DNA from: Puccinellia tenuiflora
Taxonomy: Eukaryota > Streptophyta > Magnoliopsida > Poales > Poaceae
DNA: 64,000 nt
Assembly (NCBI GenBank): GCA_012064385.1
Contig: QRDG01001973.1
Coordinates: forward strand, 1,329,607-1,393,606
Direction: 5' to 3'
A program made the position numbers and the translations under genes. The notes under the pieces were generated by a model, which did no database searches, had not been told where the DNA came from, and saw only the letters and a list, made by a program, of their open reading frames with translations. This document shows positions 8,759 to 23,500 of this stretch, piece by piece. Every line of letters begins with the position of its first letter. The stretch's first letter is position 1.

Positions 8759-11700
8759 TGTAGTGACCTTGCCTTTTAAAATAGACAAGATCCCTGTGTT
8801 CTGTGCTAGTCCCTGGATCGAATAGCTAGCACCACAGTTCAAGATGTAATATCATGCAAATGCGTCAAATATCTATTACATCGAAGATCCAGAAAAGTAA
8901 TTCATTACAACTTGCATAGCCAAAGGCTAGCATTTTACAAAGTTCAGCAGCGGAAAACATAAATAGCATGGAGCCTCATCATCTTCATGTGCCACAGGCA
9001 GACATGTTGGTTGCAGACTCGAAACCTCTAACGTTCCTTACTCTTCGGCAGAACAACCTGCAACGTGCAGGTTACAGCCAAAAGTTGGTCAGAACCATTG
9101 GAATGGATCTGGCAAGTGACACTTGTGGACTCAAATGGCGAACCTTAACTTCTACATGCTTATTTGGCTAAGTGGAGTTCAAGGCTATTTGCATAAAGCC
9201 AATTTTATCCTATATTTTCAAAATTATTTTTCTTTCCAACAACTTATGAGACAATTCCTGGTGTATAATCCAGTGCCAACAATGAGGCAATTCCTGGTAC
9301 GTATCCAGTGCCACAATTGAGGCAATTCCTGGCTTATATCCAGTGTCCCTTCTACCCTTGTTCACCCATCAAAATTTTAATTAAGAAATTGGAATGGTGA
9401 GATTCTCCATCGACATCCTTGTCCAGCTGCTCAAAATTGTCCGTAACCGGGGACACGGCTATGATCATAGTTTTACTACTCTCGAGAGTTTGTGGCACTT
9501 TCCCCACTAGACTCAACTAACCCAAACTTCCTAATCACTCAATTAGTGAGAAGGAAAGGAGAGAGTCGAGACGAGATCTTTCAGAAGAGCTTTCCCGTAC
9601 ACCTGTCCGAACAATACCCACCTACAACCCCTACATCTGCTTGTTCGTCCGGTCGGGTCCACTCAACTTAGTCAATCAAGACAGAGCCCATATGACTAGT
9701 GGCTGCACTGGAAGCAAACAAAAGCATGGAGTGACATCGAATCTCTTTGTTCCTGGGTGGCCGTTCACAAGTGCACGTACTCAGGTATAACCATGGAAAT
9801 GGCCCTGAGCAGCCACTCAACTTTGACCACCAATAGAGCAAAACCAATTGCCACCCAGGTAGTTCATTAACTTAGTAGAGTTTTTTTATCCTTTCATACT
9901 ACAATAAAACATTTTGCATTGCAGTTCTAACATCTACCAAGTTAATGGGTACCTAGACCAACAGGAATATGGGGTGGTATACTAAACAGGTCTGCATAGC
10001 ATAATAGTAATACTCCTATCATGCAACTACTGAAATAGCTAAAGTGCAAATGATAAAATAGTAGGACTTTTATGCTGGAGTATCACTTGCCTTTGATAGA
10101 AGTCGTTGCTCACACACTCTTTTCAACGTAACTCGTAGCACTCCGTTCAAACTATAAAATAAAATAACACCACATAAACATACCATTCATAACAACAAAA
10201 TAAGCAATGCAAACAATTAGAAATATTTGTTGTTCTTTTTATTTTAGTCTTTTCTATCTTACGGATCATTAGGCAAAAATGATTAAGGCTTGAGGATGGC
10301 TTGCAAGATATGGTCTTGAGGTGTTGGATGACAAAGTCATCGAGTCAAATAATTAGAAAGAAATGTATCATTTAGATATATCAGAAAGAATTGATATGCT
10401 GCACAAAAGATAGATAGAATTTAGAATGACCCATGTGAATAGAATTACATGAGTTGCAAATTGTGTAACTACTATACTATTTCATAGAGTGTGACAACGC
10501 TTATCAAAATAGTATAAGTTACACATGGGTTTGGGTAGGCATGAATTATATTGGGGATGACGATGGGGGCATGTCCATAAGATTCACTTTGAGGAAAAAA
10601 TAATAATAATACTTGGTTCAGGATTTGATTTGTAGGAAATGAATTGACTAGAGTTGATTTGTGATAGATAGTGCATCTATGATAATGACGAATGCGTATG
10701 ATCAATAAGCTTACAGGAAAAAGGAATCGAACAAATAGGATTGATAGATTGTGATATTATGGCATAGAAAGATCTAAATTGTAAATTTTGAAGTAATGTT
10801 TAGGGAATGAGTTCAAGAAATTTGAACATGGGTGCTACTGGATATAGAACTCCAATATATTCCATTTGCAAAAGGAATCAATTGAAAGGAATTATAGAAT
10901 TTAAGTTATGACAAAAATACTCAATATCTCTCATTTCGAAATATGAATATTTTATCATTGTAAGAACTTGAAACAAATGAAAGAATTATAATCTATATGT
11001 TCTAAGGATTTCAACGATATATTATTTGCTAAATTTGGATTAACATATCAAAAGATATGATTTTTGCAAGATGGATACAATTTCTGTCCAAAATGGACGG
11101 AAAAGAAAAAGATCTAATATATGGTAGATTCCGATTGAATGATAACGATTTAGTTAATTGGTTATAACATGGCCACATGATATAGATCAGAAGGTACAAA
11201 AAGACGGCTAGTGGCTCACCGAGAAAGTTCACCGGAAAAGGTCGTTGTGGTGGCGGCGACTCGGTCGTGGATGAAGAGGTCATTCTGACGCTTCCCTGGG
11301 CTTGGCACGATGACGATGTTGTGTGGTGCGGAAAGTCTAGCACCATGGACAGTGTGGACGGGAAGTCACGCTTCCGGAAAAGACGGAGAGGAGCGTCTGG
11401 AATCACGGCGGCTCCGGCGTGCTACTGTCGAGTTCGTTCCCGGGGAATTGGCTACGGGAAAAATTGAACAGAAAATTTCAGGAGGTGCACAAGGAGACAG
11501 AGGTAACGAAAGACATCATCACAGGGATTGGAGAAGGCTCACCTCGTCCGGATCTTGACCGCGGCGACGATGATGCTTGGGCATCGGTTGGGGCGCAACC
11601 AACGGCAATGAAATGGTGCAACACCATGTCCTGGAGATAGGTCTTGATGAGGGAAGTTCTCTGGTGCGAGGAAACGGCGAGATGCTCACCGTGCACGACA

Positions 11701-12882
11701 AGATCTGACGATGAACTCGGTTTGGGACTAGTTGTTGGCATGGATGGTGAAGGCTGTACAGTGGTCCTTTGAGGAGAGCGTGAGAACGAAAATGGTGGAG
11801 GAGGAAGAGAGGCACGAGGTGACACGCTCGGTTAAGATTGGTTTGATCTGAGGAGGGAGATCGGGAGAGGCATGTCAAAGGTTGGCATTCGGTTCACCGA
11901 ATCGATTGGAATAATTAAGACGACGGAGTGGGAAATAAACTCCCTGAATGAGATCTCTATTGGATTACTAACAAGTTTCGTGTTGAAGGTGAAGAGAAAT
12001 AGCTATTAGGATAGGCAGGGTTGGGAGGGGAAGAGATACAGTCATGGCTGTTTTAACGTACGTGTGCGAGCGAGGAGGAAGACGACCAGGCACGCTCGCT
12101 CGCCTCCGTCGGCCGAATGGGCCAGAGAAGATTCGGCCCAAGAAAGAGAAAAAAAACAAAGCAAGACAGAAGGGGAAAAAAAAGGGGGGGCTGGCGGGCT
12201 GCTCTTAGTGGGCCGGCCGAATTTGGGTTCGGTTTTCTTTTTTTTTTCTTCTCTTTTCTTTTCTGGTTTTCTATTACAAATTTTGATTTAGGCCTCCAAA
12301 TCAAATCAAACCATTTTCTATAAATCTGTAAAAAGATCACAAAATAGTTTCTAAATACTTTCGAACCTTGTACATAATAATTTAAGAATTGGAAATAATA
12401 AAATATTGCATAAAGGCCTATTTGACACCTTTATGTCATTTTATAAAATATGGTTTTGCAAATCCCTTTTTAAATGAAATATATTCCAGAAAATAATTTG
12501 AGCAATATCATTTAAAATGATAACTCATTTTCATATTAAAATAATTTAAGATAAAACATTTTTATAAAACAAAGCTTGGAAAAGTATTTAAATTATTTCC
12601 ACAAATGAAATAGGGTTTATAATATCCCCATATTATTTATTTTAAGACAATAAACCAAAGGGGAAAAATACTATTTGAAACCCCATTTAAATATTTTATT
12701 TCCAAAACTTTAAAAGTTGAGACTGGAAGATAAAGGAACATTTTATTTAAAATATGACTTTGAAGATGTCAAAACAACCTTCTATAAAAACTTTTCTTGA
12801 TTTTTGGAGACTTTATTTAATTGTTAATAAAAGTTTTAAAATTTTGTGATTTTTAAAACATTCCAAAATTTGGGATGTTACA
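8759..12882 (-). repeat. LARD array LTR 1
   Basis: 4124 bp, over 98% similar by eye to LTRs 2 and 3. Several frames of 60-125 codons recur in all copies but resemble no protein. A GC-rich, plus-strand-open section at 11200-11900 gives way to an A/T-rich end. Copy-specific variants include T at 9066 and an extra A near 11351. Confidence 0.9.
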
Positions 12883-14661
12883 AACCTACCACCCTTAAAA
12901 GGAATCTCGTCCCCGAGATTCGGAGAGGCTAGAAAGAAAGATGGGTTCGGTTATCCGGGTTTTAGGCAACTGGGTGGGCTACCACCCTTAAAAGAAACTT
13001 TTGTAGGCAGTCTTCAACTCTTGCCTTCGGGCTGGTGTCTATCTGGTTATTCTTCATGTCACATTTGATTCCATTCCTGAGTTGTGTTTCATCTTCTTGA
13101 ATCCACTTGTATAGCACGTACTAGCTCCTCGTAAGGAATTGGTGATTCTTTCATCCTTAAGTGATACATTGGGATCCTTGTATCATAATCTTCATTTCCA
13201 ATAGGTGGATGTCCCTTTGCATAACTTGGAAGCACAATCCTCCTCCAGATGTCTTGAGTAGAATTTTCCTTCACGATAGAACTGTAGACCACATAAGTAG
13301 TAGGTTGAGTTACTTCATACATTGAAGGGTCACTCATTGAGTCTATCAGAAGACCAAGATAACCGGATTTTGTAACATCAGCTCATCATTCTTGTTAATT
13401 TCTTTGTAGGCTTCATCTCATGGTTGACTTCCTTCAATGCAAACACTACGCCATTTCTAACGAAACTCTCATGGTAGGCAAAACTTCTAGTTGCAGGGTC
13501 TCTTCTTCAAGAGGGCTGAAGTTTATCCTTACCGTATATATTACGTTTAGGCAACACTTGCCGCACATAGGGTTATAATATATTATCCTCCTACGGATCA
13601 GGCTTATCAACGTCGTCTCTCTTATAGGTATGTCACTCAGATTTACCATTCCTCATAGCAAAGCGAATGAAATGGGTAGTCGCCATGGGGGGCAATCCAT
13701 TTCGCACCCAATCATTACCTTGTACTTGGTTTGGTGAATCTCGTAAGCTAACACTCGGTAAACCTCACTTGTCTGACAGAAAGTTTCCAATCTGCAAGAC
13801 AACCTGAACTAAACTATCGACCGTTCAAAACTATTGGGTTACGTAAGCTCGTACACAAAGATAGCTCGCAAGCTATAGCTTCTTCTGTGATTCTTCTCAT
13901 TGGTGGAGTAGGCTTTCCATACTATGCTTGAGTTGTTGGATCACTTGTTGCACCTTTGCATGGAAGTGGCTATCGATCGTTGCAATCCAGTAGGTAAGTC
14001 ACTTCGGTTGGCATATTGGTGATGCATTTGGTTGGGTTTAGCATGGATTGGTGGAGATAGAAAGATCTAAGAGAAGTATTCCTACCCATGCATACACAAC
14101 AGATCAAGACAATTCATCTTACAAACAACATCTAGCAAACATCAAGCAACATGGTTCAAACAAAAACAAACAACTTAGTATTGTCATATCATCTAAGCTG
14201 ATATGATCAATACACTATCACGTTACCGTTGTTCTAACAAAGTAACTAAAGTGGTGGTCTCATCTATGTCTTCCTTGAGTGCTCCAAAGTACTCTTCAAC
14301 TTTCTTGGGGAAATCATGAGTGTTGTTCTCCAAAATCTTCAATAGCCTTCAATGTATTGCTTCTTGTTGAATTGAACATGTTGTATACAGTACTAGGTTG
14401 GTGATTATGGAGTCCCACCTTTTTGAGATTCTATTCTTTGTTCTCGTGCAAAAGAAGTTGTATCCACCTATATGGGTCATCTAAAATAAGGGAAGATGCT
14501 TTGAGAGATGAATAGTATAGGAGAGTACAAGAAAAGATTGGTGAAAATATTTTCTTTTTAAGAAAACTGAATAAAATAGATTTTCATCCTAAGGTCAAAA
14601 CCTATTTCTATCCAAACCTAGGGTTTCGAACCTACAGGCAACACAGTGCTCTGATACCATC
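12883..14661 (-). repeat. LARD internal domain 1
   Basis: 1779 bp between LTRs 1 and 2. Read on minus, the primer site GATGGTATCAGAGC is at 14661-14648 and a purine-rich tract ends at 12883. The only frames are 82 and 67 codons (13089-13337 and 13446-13649, minus). They recur in unit 2 and match no gag or pol motif I know. They could be remnants of an ORF or noncoding. Confidence 0.85.
14648..14661 (-). other. Primer binding site, LARD unit
   Basis: On minus this reads GATGGTATCAGAGC, the standard tRNA-Met primer complement, one to two bases inside the LTR. An identical site is at 20547-20560. It shows that the array is oriented on the minus strand. Confidence 0.88.
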
Positions 14662-17600
14662 TGTAGTGACCTTGCCTTTTAAAATAGACAAGATCCCTGT
14701 GTTCTGTGCTAGTCCCTGGATCGAATAGCTAGCACCACAGTTCAAGATGTAATATCATGCAAATGCGTCAAATATCTATTACATCGAAGATCCAGAAAAG
14801 TAATTCATTACAACTTGCATAGCCAAAGGCTAGCATTTTACAAAGTTCAGCAGCGGAAAACATAAATAGCATGGAGCCTCATCATCTTCATGTGCCACAG
14901 GCAGACATGTTGGTTGCAGACTCGAAACCTCTAACGTTCCTTACTCTTCGGCAGAACAACCTGCAACGCGCAGGTTACAGCCAAAAGTTGGTCAGAACCA
15001 TTGGAATGGATCTGGCAAGTGACACTTGTGGACTCAAATGGCGAACCTTAACTTCTACATGCTTATTTGGCTAAGTGGAGTTCAAGGCTATTTGCATAAA
15101 GCCAATTTTATCCTATATTTTCAAAATTATTTTTCTTTCCAACAACTTATGAGACAATTCCTGGTGTATAATCCAGTGCCAACAATGAGGCAATTCCTGG
15201 TACGTATCCAGTGCCACAATTGAGGCAATTCCTGGCTTATATCCAGTGTCCCTTCTACCCTTGTTCACCCATCAAAATTTTAATTAAGAAATTGGAATGG
15301 TGAGATTCTCCATCGACATCCTTGTCCAGCTGCTCAAAATTGTCCGTAACCGGGGACACGGCTATGATCATAGTTTTACTACTCTCGAGAGTTTGTGGCA
15401 CTTTCCCCACTAGACTCAACTAACCCAAACTTCCTAATCACTCAATTAGTGAGAAGGAAAGGAGAGAGTCGAGACGAGATCTTTCAGAAGAGCTTTCCCG
15501 TACACCTGTCCGAACAATACCCACCTACAACCCCTACATCTGCTTGTTCGTCCGGTCGGGTCCACTCAACTTAGTCAATCAAGACAGAGCCCATATGACT
15601 AGTGGCTGCACTGGAAGCAAACAAAAGCATGGAGTGACATCGAATCTCTTTGTTCCTGGGTGGCCGTTCACAAGTGCACGTACTCAGGTATAACCATGGA
15701 AATGGCCCTGAGCAGCCACTCAACTTTGACCACCAATAGAGCAAAACCAATTGCCACCCAGGTAGTTCATTAACTTAGTAGAGTTTTTTTATCCTTTCAT
15801 ACTACAATAAAACATTTTGCATTGCAGTTCTAACATCTACCAAGTTAATGGGTACCTAGACCAACAGGAATATGGGGTGGTATACTAAACAGGTCTGCAT
15901 AGCATAATAGTAATACTCCTATCATGCAACTACTGAAATAGCTAAAGTGCAAATGATAAAATAGTAGGACTTTTATGCTGGAGTATCACTTGCCTTTGAT
16001 AGAAGTCGTTGCTCACACACTCTTTTCAACGTAACTCGTAGCACTCCGTTCAAACTATAAAATAAAATAACACCACATAAACATACCATTCATAACAACA
16101 AAATAAGCAATGCAAACAATTAGAAATATTTGTTGTTCTTTTTATTTTAGTCTTTTCTATCTTACGGATCATTAGGCAAAAATGATTAAGGCTTGAGGAT
16201 GGCTTGCAAGATATGGTCTTGAGGTGTTGGATGACAAAGTCATCGAGTCAAATAATTAGAAAGAAATGTATCATTTAGATATATCAGAAAGAATTGATAT
16301 GCTGCACAAAAGATAGATAGAATTTAGAATGACCCATGTGAATAGAATTACATGAGTTGCAAATTGTGTAACTACTATACTATTTCATAGAGTGTGACAA
16401 CGCTTATCAAAATAGTATAAGTTACACATGGGTTTGGGTAGGCATGAATTATATTGGGGATGACGATGGGGGCATGTCCATAAGATTCACTTTGAGGAAA
16501 AAATAATAATAATACTTGGTTCAGGATTTGATTTGTAGGAAATGAATTGACTAGAGTTGATTTGTGATAGATAGTGCATCTATGATAATGACGAATGCGT
16601 ATGATCAATAAGCTTACAGGAAAAAGGAATCGAACAAATAGGATTGATAGATTGTGATATTATGGCATAGAAAGATCTAAATTGTAAATTTTGAAGTAAT
16701 GTTTAGGGAATGAGTTCAAGAAATTTGAACATGGGTGCTACTGGATATAGAACTCCAATATATTCCATTTGCAAAAGGAATCAATTGAAAGGAATTATAG
16801 AATTTAAGTTATGACAAAAATACTCAATATCTCTCATTTCGAAATATGAATATTTTATCATTGTAAGAACTTGAAACAAATGAAAGAATTATAATCTATA
16901 TGTTCTAAGGATTTCAACGATATATTATTTGCTAAATTTGGATTAACATATCAAAAGATATGATTTTTGCAAGATGGATACAATTTCTGTCCAAAATGGA
17001 CGGAAAAGAAAAAGATCTAATATATGGTAGATTCCGATTGAATGATAACGATTTAGTTAATTGGTTATAACATGGCCACATGATATAGATCAGAAGGTAC
17101 AAAAAGACGGCTAGTGGCTCACCGAGAAAGTTCACCGGAAAAGGTCGTTGTGGTGGCGGCGACTCGGTCGTGGATGAAGAGGTCATTCTGACGCTTCCCT
17201 GGGCTTGGCACGATGACGATGTTGTGTGGTGCGGAAAGTCTAGCACCATGGACGTGTGGACGGGAAGTCACGCTTCCGGAAAAGACGGAGAGGAGCGTCT
17301 GGAATCACGGCGGCTCCGGCGTGCTACTGTCGAGTTCGTTCCCGGGGAATTGGCTACGGGAAAAATTGAACAGAAAATTTCAGGAGGTGCACAAGGAGAC
17401 AGAGGTAACGAAAGACATCATCACAGGGATTGGAGAAGGCTCACCTCGTCCGGATCTTGACCGCGGCGACGATGATGCTTGGGCATCGGTTGGGGCGCAA
17501 CCAACGGCAATGAAATGGTGCAACACCATGTCCTGGAGATAGGTCTTGATGAGGGAAGTTCTCTGGTGCGAGGAAACGGCGAGATGCTCACAGTGCACGA

Positions 17601-18783
17601 CAAGATCTGACGATGAACTCGTTTTGGGACTAGTTGTTGGCATGGATGGTGAAGGCTGTACAGTGGTCCTTTGAGGAGAGCGTGAGACGAAAATGGTGGA
17701 GGAGGAAGAGAGGCACGAGGTGACGCGCTCGGTTAAGATTGGTTTGATCTGAGGAGGGAGATCGGGAGAGGCATGTCAAAGGTTGGCATTCCGGTTCACC
17801 GATCGATTGGAATGATTAAGACGACGAAGTGGGAAATAAACTCCCTGAATGAGATCTCTATTGGATTACTAACAAGTTTCGTGTCGAAGGTGAAGAGAAA
17901 TAGCTATTAGGATAGGCAGGGTTGGGAGGGGAAGAGATACAGTCATACAGCCTGCCTGTAACGTATGCACTATCGAGAGGGAGACGACCAGCTAGAGATC
18001 GCTCGCTTGGTCTGGTTGGCCGAATGGGCCAGAAACTGGTTCGGCCCAAAGAAAAAACAAAAAGCAAGACAGAAGGGGAAAAAAAGGGGGGGGCTGGCGG
18101 GCTGCTCTTAGTGGGCCGGCCGAATTTGGGTTCGGTTTTCTTTTTTTTTCTTCTCTTTTCTTTTCTGGTTTTCTATTACAAATTTTGATTTAGGCCTCCA
18201 AATCAAATCAAACCATTTTCTATAAATCTGTAAAAAGATCACAAAATAGTTTCTAAATACTTTCGAACCTTTTACATAATAATTTAAGAATTGGAAATAA
18301 TAAAATATTGCATAAAGGCCTATTTGACACCTTTATGTCATTTTATAAAATATGGTTTTGCAAATCCCTTTTTAAATGAAATATATTCCAGAAAATAATT
18401 TGAGCAATATCATTTAAAATGATAACTCATTTTCATATTAAAATAATTTAAGATAAAACATTTTTATAAAACAAAGCTTGGAAAAGTATTTAAATTATTT
18501 CCACAAATGAAATAGGGTTTATAATATCCCCATATTATTTATTTTAAGACAATAAACCAAAGGGGAAAATACTATTTGAAACCCCATTTAAATATTTTAT
18601 TTCCAAAACTTTAAAAGTTGAGACTGGAAGATAAAGGAACATTTTATTTAAAATATGACTTTGAAGATGTCAAAACAACCTTCTATAAAAACTTTTCTTG
18701 ATTTTTGGAGACTTTATTTAATTGTTAATAAAAGTTTTAAAATTTTGTGATTTTTAAAACATTCCAAAATTTGGGATGTTACA
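14662..18783 (-). repeat. LARD array LTR 2
   Basis: 4122 bp. It differs from LTRs 1 and 3 mainly in a block at about 17945-18066, where the local sequence is clearly another variant, plus scattered single changes at 17590-17830. It shares other variants with LTR 3 and not with LTR 1 (14969 and the region near 17253). Confidence 0.9.
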
Positions 18784-20560
18784 AACCTACCACCCTTAAA
18801 AGGAATCTCGTCCCCGAGATTCGGAGAGGCTAGAAAGAAAGATGGGTTCGGTTATCCGGGTTTTAGGCAACTGGGTGGGCTACCACCCTTAAAAGAAACT
18901 TTTGTAGGCAGTCTTCAACTCTTGCCTTCGGGCTGGTGTCTATCTGGTTATTCTTCATGTCACATTGATTCCATTCCTGAGTTGTGTTTCATCTTCTTGA
19001 ATCCACTTGTATAGCACGTACTAGCTCCTCGTAAGGAATTGGTGATTCTTTCATCCTTAAGTGATACATTGGGATCCTTGTATCATAATCTTCATTTCCA
19101 ATAGGTGGATGTCCCTTTGCATAACTTGGAAGCACAATCCTCCTCCAGATGTCTTGAGTAGAATTTTCCTTCACGATAGAACTGTAGACCACATAAGTAG
19201 TAGGTTGAGTTACTTCATACATTGAAGGGTCACTCATTGAGTCTATCAGAAGACCAAGATAACCGGATTTTGTAACATCAGCTCATCATTCTTGTTAATT
19301 TCTTTGTAGGCTTCATCTCATGGTTGACTTCCTTCAATGCAAACACTACGCCATTTCTAACGAAACTCTCATGGTAGGCAAAACTTCTAGTTGCAGGGTC
19401 TCTTCTTCAAGAGGGCTGAAGTTTATCCTTACCGTATATATTACGTTTAGGCAACACTTGCCGCACATAGGGTTATAATATATTATCCTCCTACGAATCA
19501 GGCTTATCAACGTCGTCACTCTTATAGGTATGTCACTCAGATTTACCATTCCTCATAGCAAAGCGAATGAAATGGGTAGTCGCCATGGGGGCCAATCCAT
19601 TTCGCACCCAATCATTACCTTGTACTTGGTTTGGTGAATCTCGTAAGCTAACACTCGGTCAACCTCACTTGTCTGACAGAAAGTTTCCAATCTGCAAGAC
19701 AACCTAACTAAACTATCGATCCTTCAAAACTATTGGGTTACGTAAGCTCGTACACAAAGATAGCTCGCAAGCTATAGCTTCTTCTGTGATTCTTCTCATT
19801 GGTGGAGTAGGCTTTCCATACTATGCTTGAGTTGTTGGATCACTTGTTGCACCTTTGCATGGAAGTGGCTATCGATCGTTGCAATCCAGTAGGTAAGTCA
19901 CTTCGGTTGGCATATTGGTGATGCATTTGGTTGGGTTTAGCATGGATTGGTGGAGATAGAAAGATCTAAGAGAAGTATTCCTACCCATGCATACACAACA
20001 GATCAAGACAATTCATCTTACAAACAACATCTAGCAAACATCAAGCAACATGGTTCAAACAAAAACAAACAACCTAGTATTGTCATATCATCTAAGCTGA
20101 TATGATCAATACACTATCACGTTATCGTTGTTCTAACAAAGTAACTAAAGTGGTGGTCTCATCTATGTCTTCCTTGAGTGCTCCAAAGTACTCTTCAACT
20201 TTCTTGAGGAAATCATGAGTGTTGTTCTCCAAAATCTTCAATAGCCTTCAATGTATTGCTTCTTGTTGAATCGAACATGTTGTATACAGTACTAGGTTGG
20301 TGATTATGGAGTCCCACCTTTTTGAGATTCTATTCTTTGTTCTCGTGCAAAAGAAGTTGTATCCACCTATATGGGTCATCTAAAATAAGGGAAGATGCTT
20401 TGAGAGATGAATAGTATAGGAGAGTACAAGAAAAGATTGGTGAAAATATTTTCTTTTTAAGAAAACTGAATAAAATAGATTTTCATCCTAAGGTCAAAAC
20501 CTATTTCTATCCAAACCTAGGGTTTCGAACCTACAGGCAACACAGTGCTCTGATACCATC
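18784..20560 (-). repeat. LARD internal domain 2
   Basis: 1777 bp, almost identical to 12883-14661 including the two small minus-strand frames at 18989-19237 and 19346-19549. The primer site is at 20547-20560. It has no gag or pol and depends on other elements for mobility. Confidence 0.85.
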
Positions 20561-23500
20561 TGTAGTGACCTTGCCTTTTAAAATAGACAAGATCCCTGTG
20601 TTCTGTGCTAGTCCCTGGATCGAATAGCTAGCACCACAGTTCAAGATGTAATATCATGCAAATGCGTCAATATCTATTACATCGAAGATCCAGAAAAGTA
20701 ATTCATTACAACTTGCATAGCCAAAGGCTAGCATTTTACAAAGTTCAGCAGCGGAAAACATAAATAGCATGGAGCCTCATCATCTTCATGTGCCACAGGC
20801 AGACATGTTGGTTGCAGACTCGAAACCTCTAACGTTCCTTACTCTTCGGCAGAACAACCTGCAACGCGCAGGTTACAGCCAAAAGTTGGTCAGAACCATT
20901 GGAATGGATCTGGCAAGTGACACTTGTGGACTCAAATGGCGAACCTTAACTTCTACATGCTTATTTGGCTAAGTGGAGTTCAAGGCTATTTGCATAAAGC
21001 CAATTTTATCCTATATTTTCAAAATTATTTTTCTTTCCAACAACTTATGAGACAATTCCTGGTGTATAATCCAGTGCCAACAATGAGGCAATTCCTGGTA
21101 CGTATCCAGTGCCACAATTGAGGCAATTCCTGGCTTATATCCAGTGTCCCTTCTACCCTTGTTCACCCATCAAAATTTTAATTAAGAAATTGGAATGGTG
21201 AGATTCTCCATCGACATCCTTGTCCAGCTGCTCAAAATTGTCCGTAACCGGGGACACGGCTATGATCATAGTTTTACTACTCTCGAGAGTTTGTGGCACT
21301 TTCCCCACTAGACTCAACTAACCCAAACTTCCTAATCACTCAATTAGTGAGAACGAAAGGAGAGAGTCGAGACGAGATCTTTCAGAAAAGCTTTCCCGTA
21401 CACCTGTCCGAACAATACCCACCTACAACCCCTACATCTGCTTGTTCGTCCGGTCGGGTCCACTCAACTTAGTCAATCAAGACAGAGCCCATATGACTAG
21501 TGGCTGCACTGGAAGCAAACAAAAGCATGGAGTGACATCGAATCTCTTTGTTCCTGGGTGGCCGTTCACAAGTGCACGTACTCAGGTATAACCATGGAAA
21601 TGGCCCTGAGCAGCCACTCAACTTTGACCACCAATAGAGCAAAACCAATTGCCACCCAGGTAGTTCATTAACTTAGTAGAGTTTTTTTATCCTTTCATAC
21701 TACAATAAAACATTTTGCATTGCAGTTCTAACATCTACCAAGTTAATGGGTACCTAGACCAACACGAATATGGGGTGGTATACTAAACAGGTCTGCATAG
21801 CATAATAGTAATACTCCTATCATGCAACTACTGAAATAGCTAAAGTGCAAATGATAAAATAGTAGGACTTTTATGCTGGAGTATCACTTGCCTTTGATAG
21901 AAGTCGTTGCTCACACACTCTTTTCAACGTAACTCGTAGCACTCCGTTCAAACTATAAAATAAAATAACACCACATAAACATACCATTCATAACAACAAA
22001 ATAAGCAATGCAAACAATTAGAAATATTTGTTGTTCTTTTTATTTTAGTCTTTTCTATCTTACGGATCATTAGGCAAAAATGATTAAGGCTTGAGGATGG
22101 CTTGCAAGATATGGTCTTGAGGTGTTGGATGACAAAGTCATCGAGTCAAATAATTAGAAAGAAATGTATCATTTAGATATATCAGAAAGAATTGATATGC
22201 TGCACAAAAGATAGATAGAATTTAGAATGACCCATGTGAATAGAATTACATGAGTTGCAAATTGTGTAACTACTATACTATTTCATAGAGTGTGACAACG
22301 CTTATCAAAATAGTATAAGTTACACATGGGTTTGGGTAGGCATGAATTATATTGGGGATGACGATGGGGGCATGTCCATAAGATTCACTTTGAGGAAAAA
22401 ATAATAATAATACTTGGTTCAGGATTTGATTTGTAGGAAATGAATTGACTAGAGTTGATTTGTGATAGATAGTGCATCTATGATAATGACGAATGCGTAT
22501 GATCAATAAGCTTACAGGAAAAAGGAATCGAACAAATAGGATTGATAGATTGTGATATTATGGCATAGAAAGATCTAAATTGTAAATTTTGAAGTAATGT
22601 TTAGGGAATGAGTTCAAGAAATTTGAACATGGGTGCTACTGGATATAGAACTCCAATATATTCCATTTGCAAAGGAATCAATTGAAAGGAATTATAGAAT
22701 TTAAGTTATGACAAAAATACTCAATATCTCTCATTTCGAAATATGAATATTTTATCATTGTAAGAACTTGAAACAAATGAAAGAATTATAATCTATATGT
22801 TCTAAGGATTTCAACGATATATTATTTGCTAAATTTGGATTAACATATCAAAAGATATGATTTTTGCAAGATGGATACAATTTCTGTCCAAAATGGACGG
22901 AAAAGAAAAAGATCTAATATATGGTAGATTCCGATTGAATGATAACGATTTAGTTAATTGGTTATAACATGGCCACATGATATAGATCAGAAGGTACAAA
23001 AAGACGGCTAGTGGCTCACCGAGAAAGTTCACCGGAAAAGGTCGTTGTGGTGGCGGCGACTCGGTCGTGGATGAAGAGGTCATTCTGACGCTTCCCTGGG
23101 CTTGGCACGATGACGATGTTGTGTGGTGCGGAAAGTCTAGCACCATGGACGTGTGGACGGGAAGTCACGCTTCCGGAAAAGACGGAGAGGAGCGTCTGGA
23201 ATCACGGCGGCTCCGGCGTGCTACTGTCGAGTTCGTTCCCGGGGAATTGGCTACGGGAAAAATTGAACAGAAAATTTCAGGAGGTGCACAAGGAGACAGA
23301 GGTAACGAAAGACATCATCACAGGGATTGGAGAAGGCTCACCTCGTCCGGATCTTGACCGCGGCGACGATGATGCTTGGGCATCGGTTGGGGCGCAACCA
23401 ACGGCAATGAAATGGTGCAACACCATGTCCTGGAGATAGGTCTTGATGAGGGAAGTTCTCTAGTGCGAGGAAACGGCGAGATGCTCACCGTGCACGACAA

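Noticed and set aside
8345..8842. 165-codon minus frame overlapping the PPR relic
   Set aside because: Out of frame with the PPR motifs; Arg/Ala-rich shadow of GC-rich coding DNA.
10472..10705. 77-codon minus frame repeated identically in all three LARD LTRs
   Set aside because: Repetition follows from LTR identity; A/T-rich, no domain, no coding bias seen.
11029..11878. Several overlapping frames of 60-125 codons on both strands within the LARD LTRs
   Set aside because: They overlap each other, change length between copies through one-base indels, and match nothing known.
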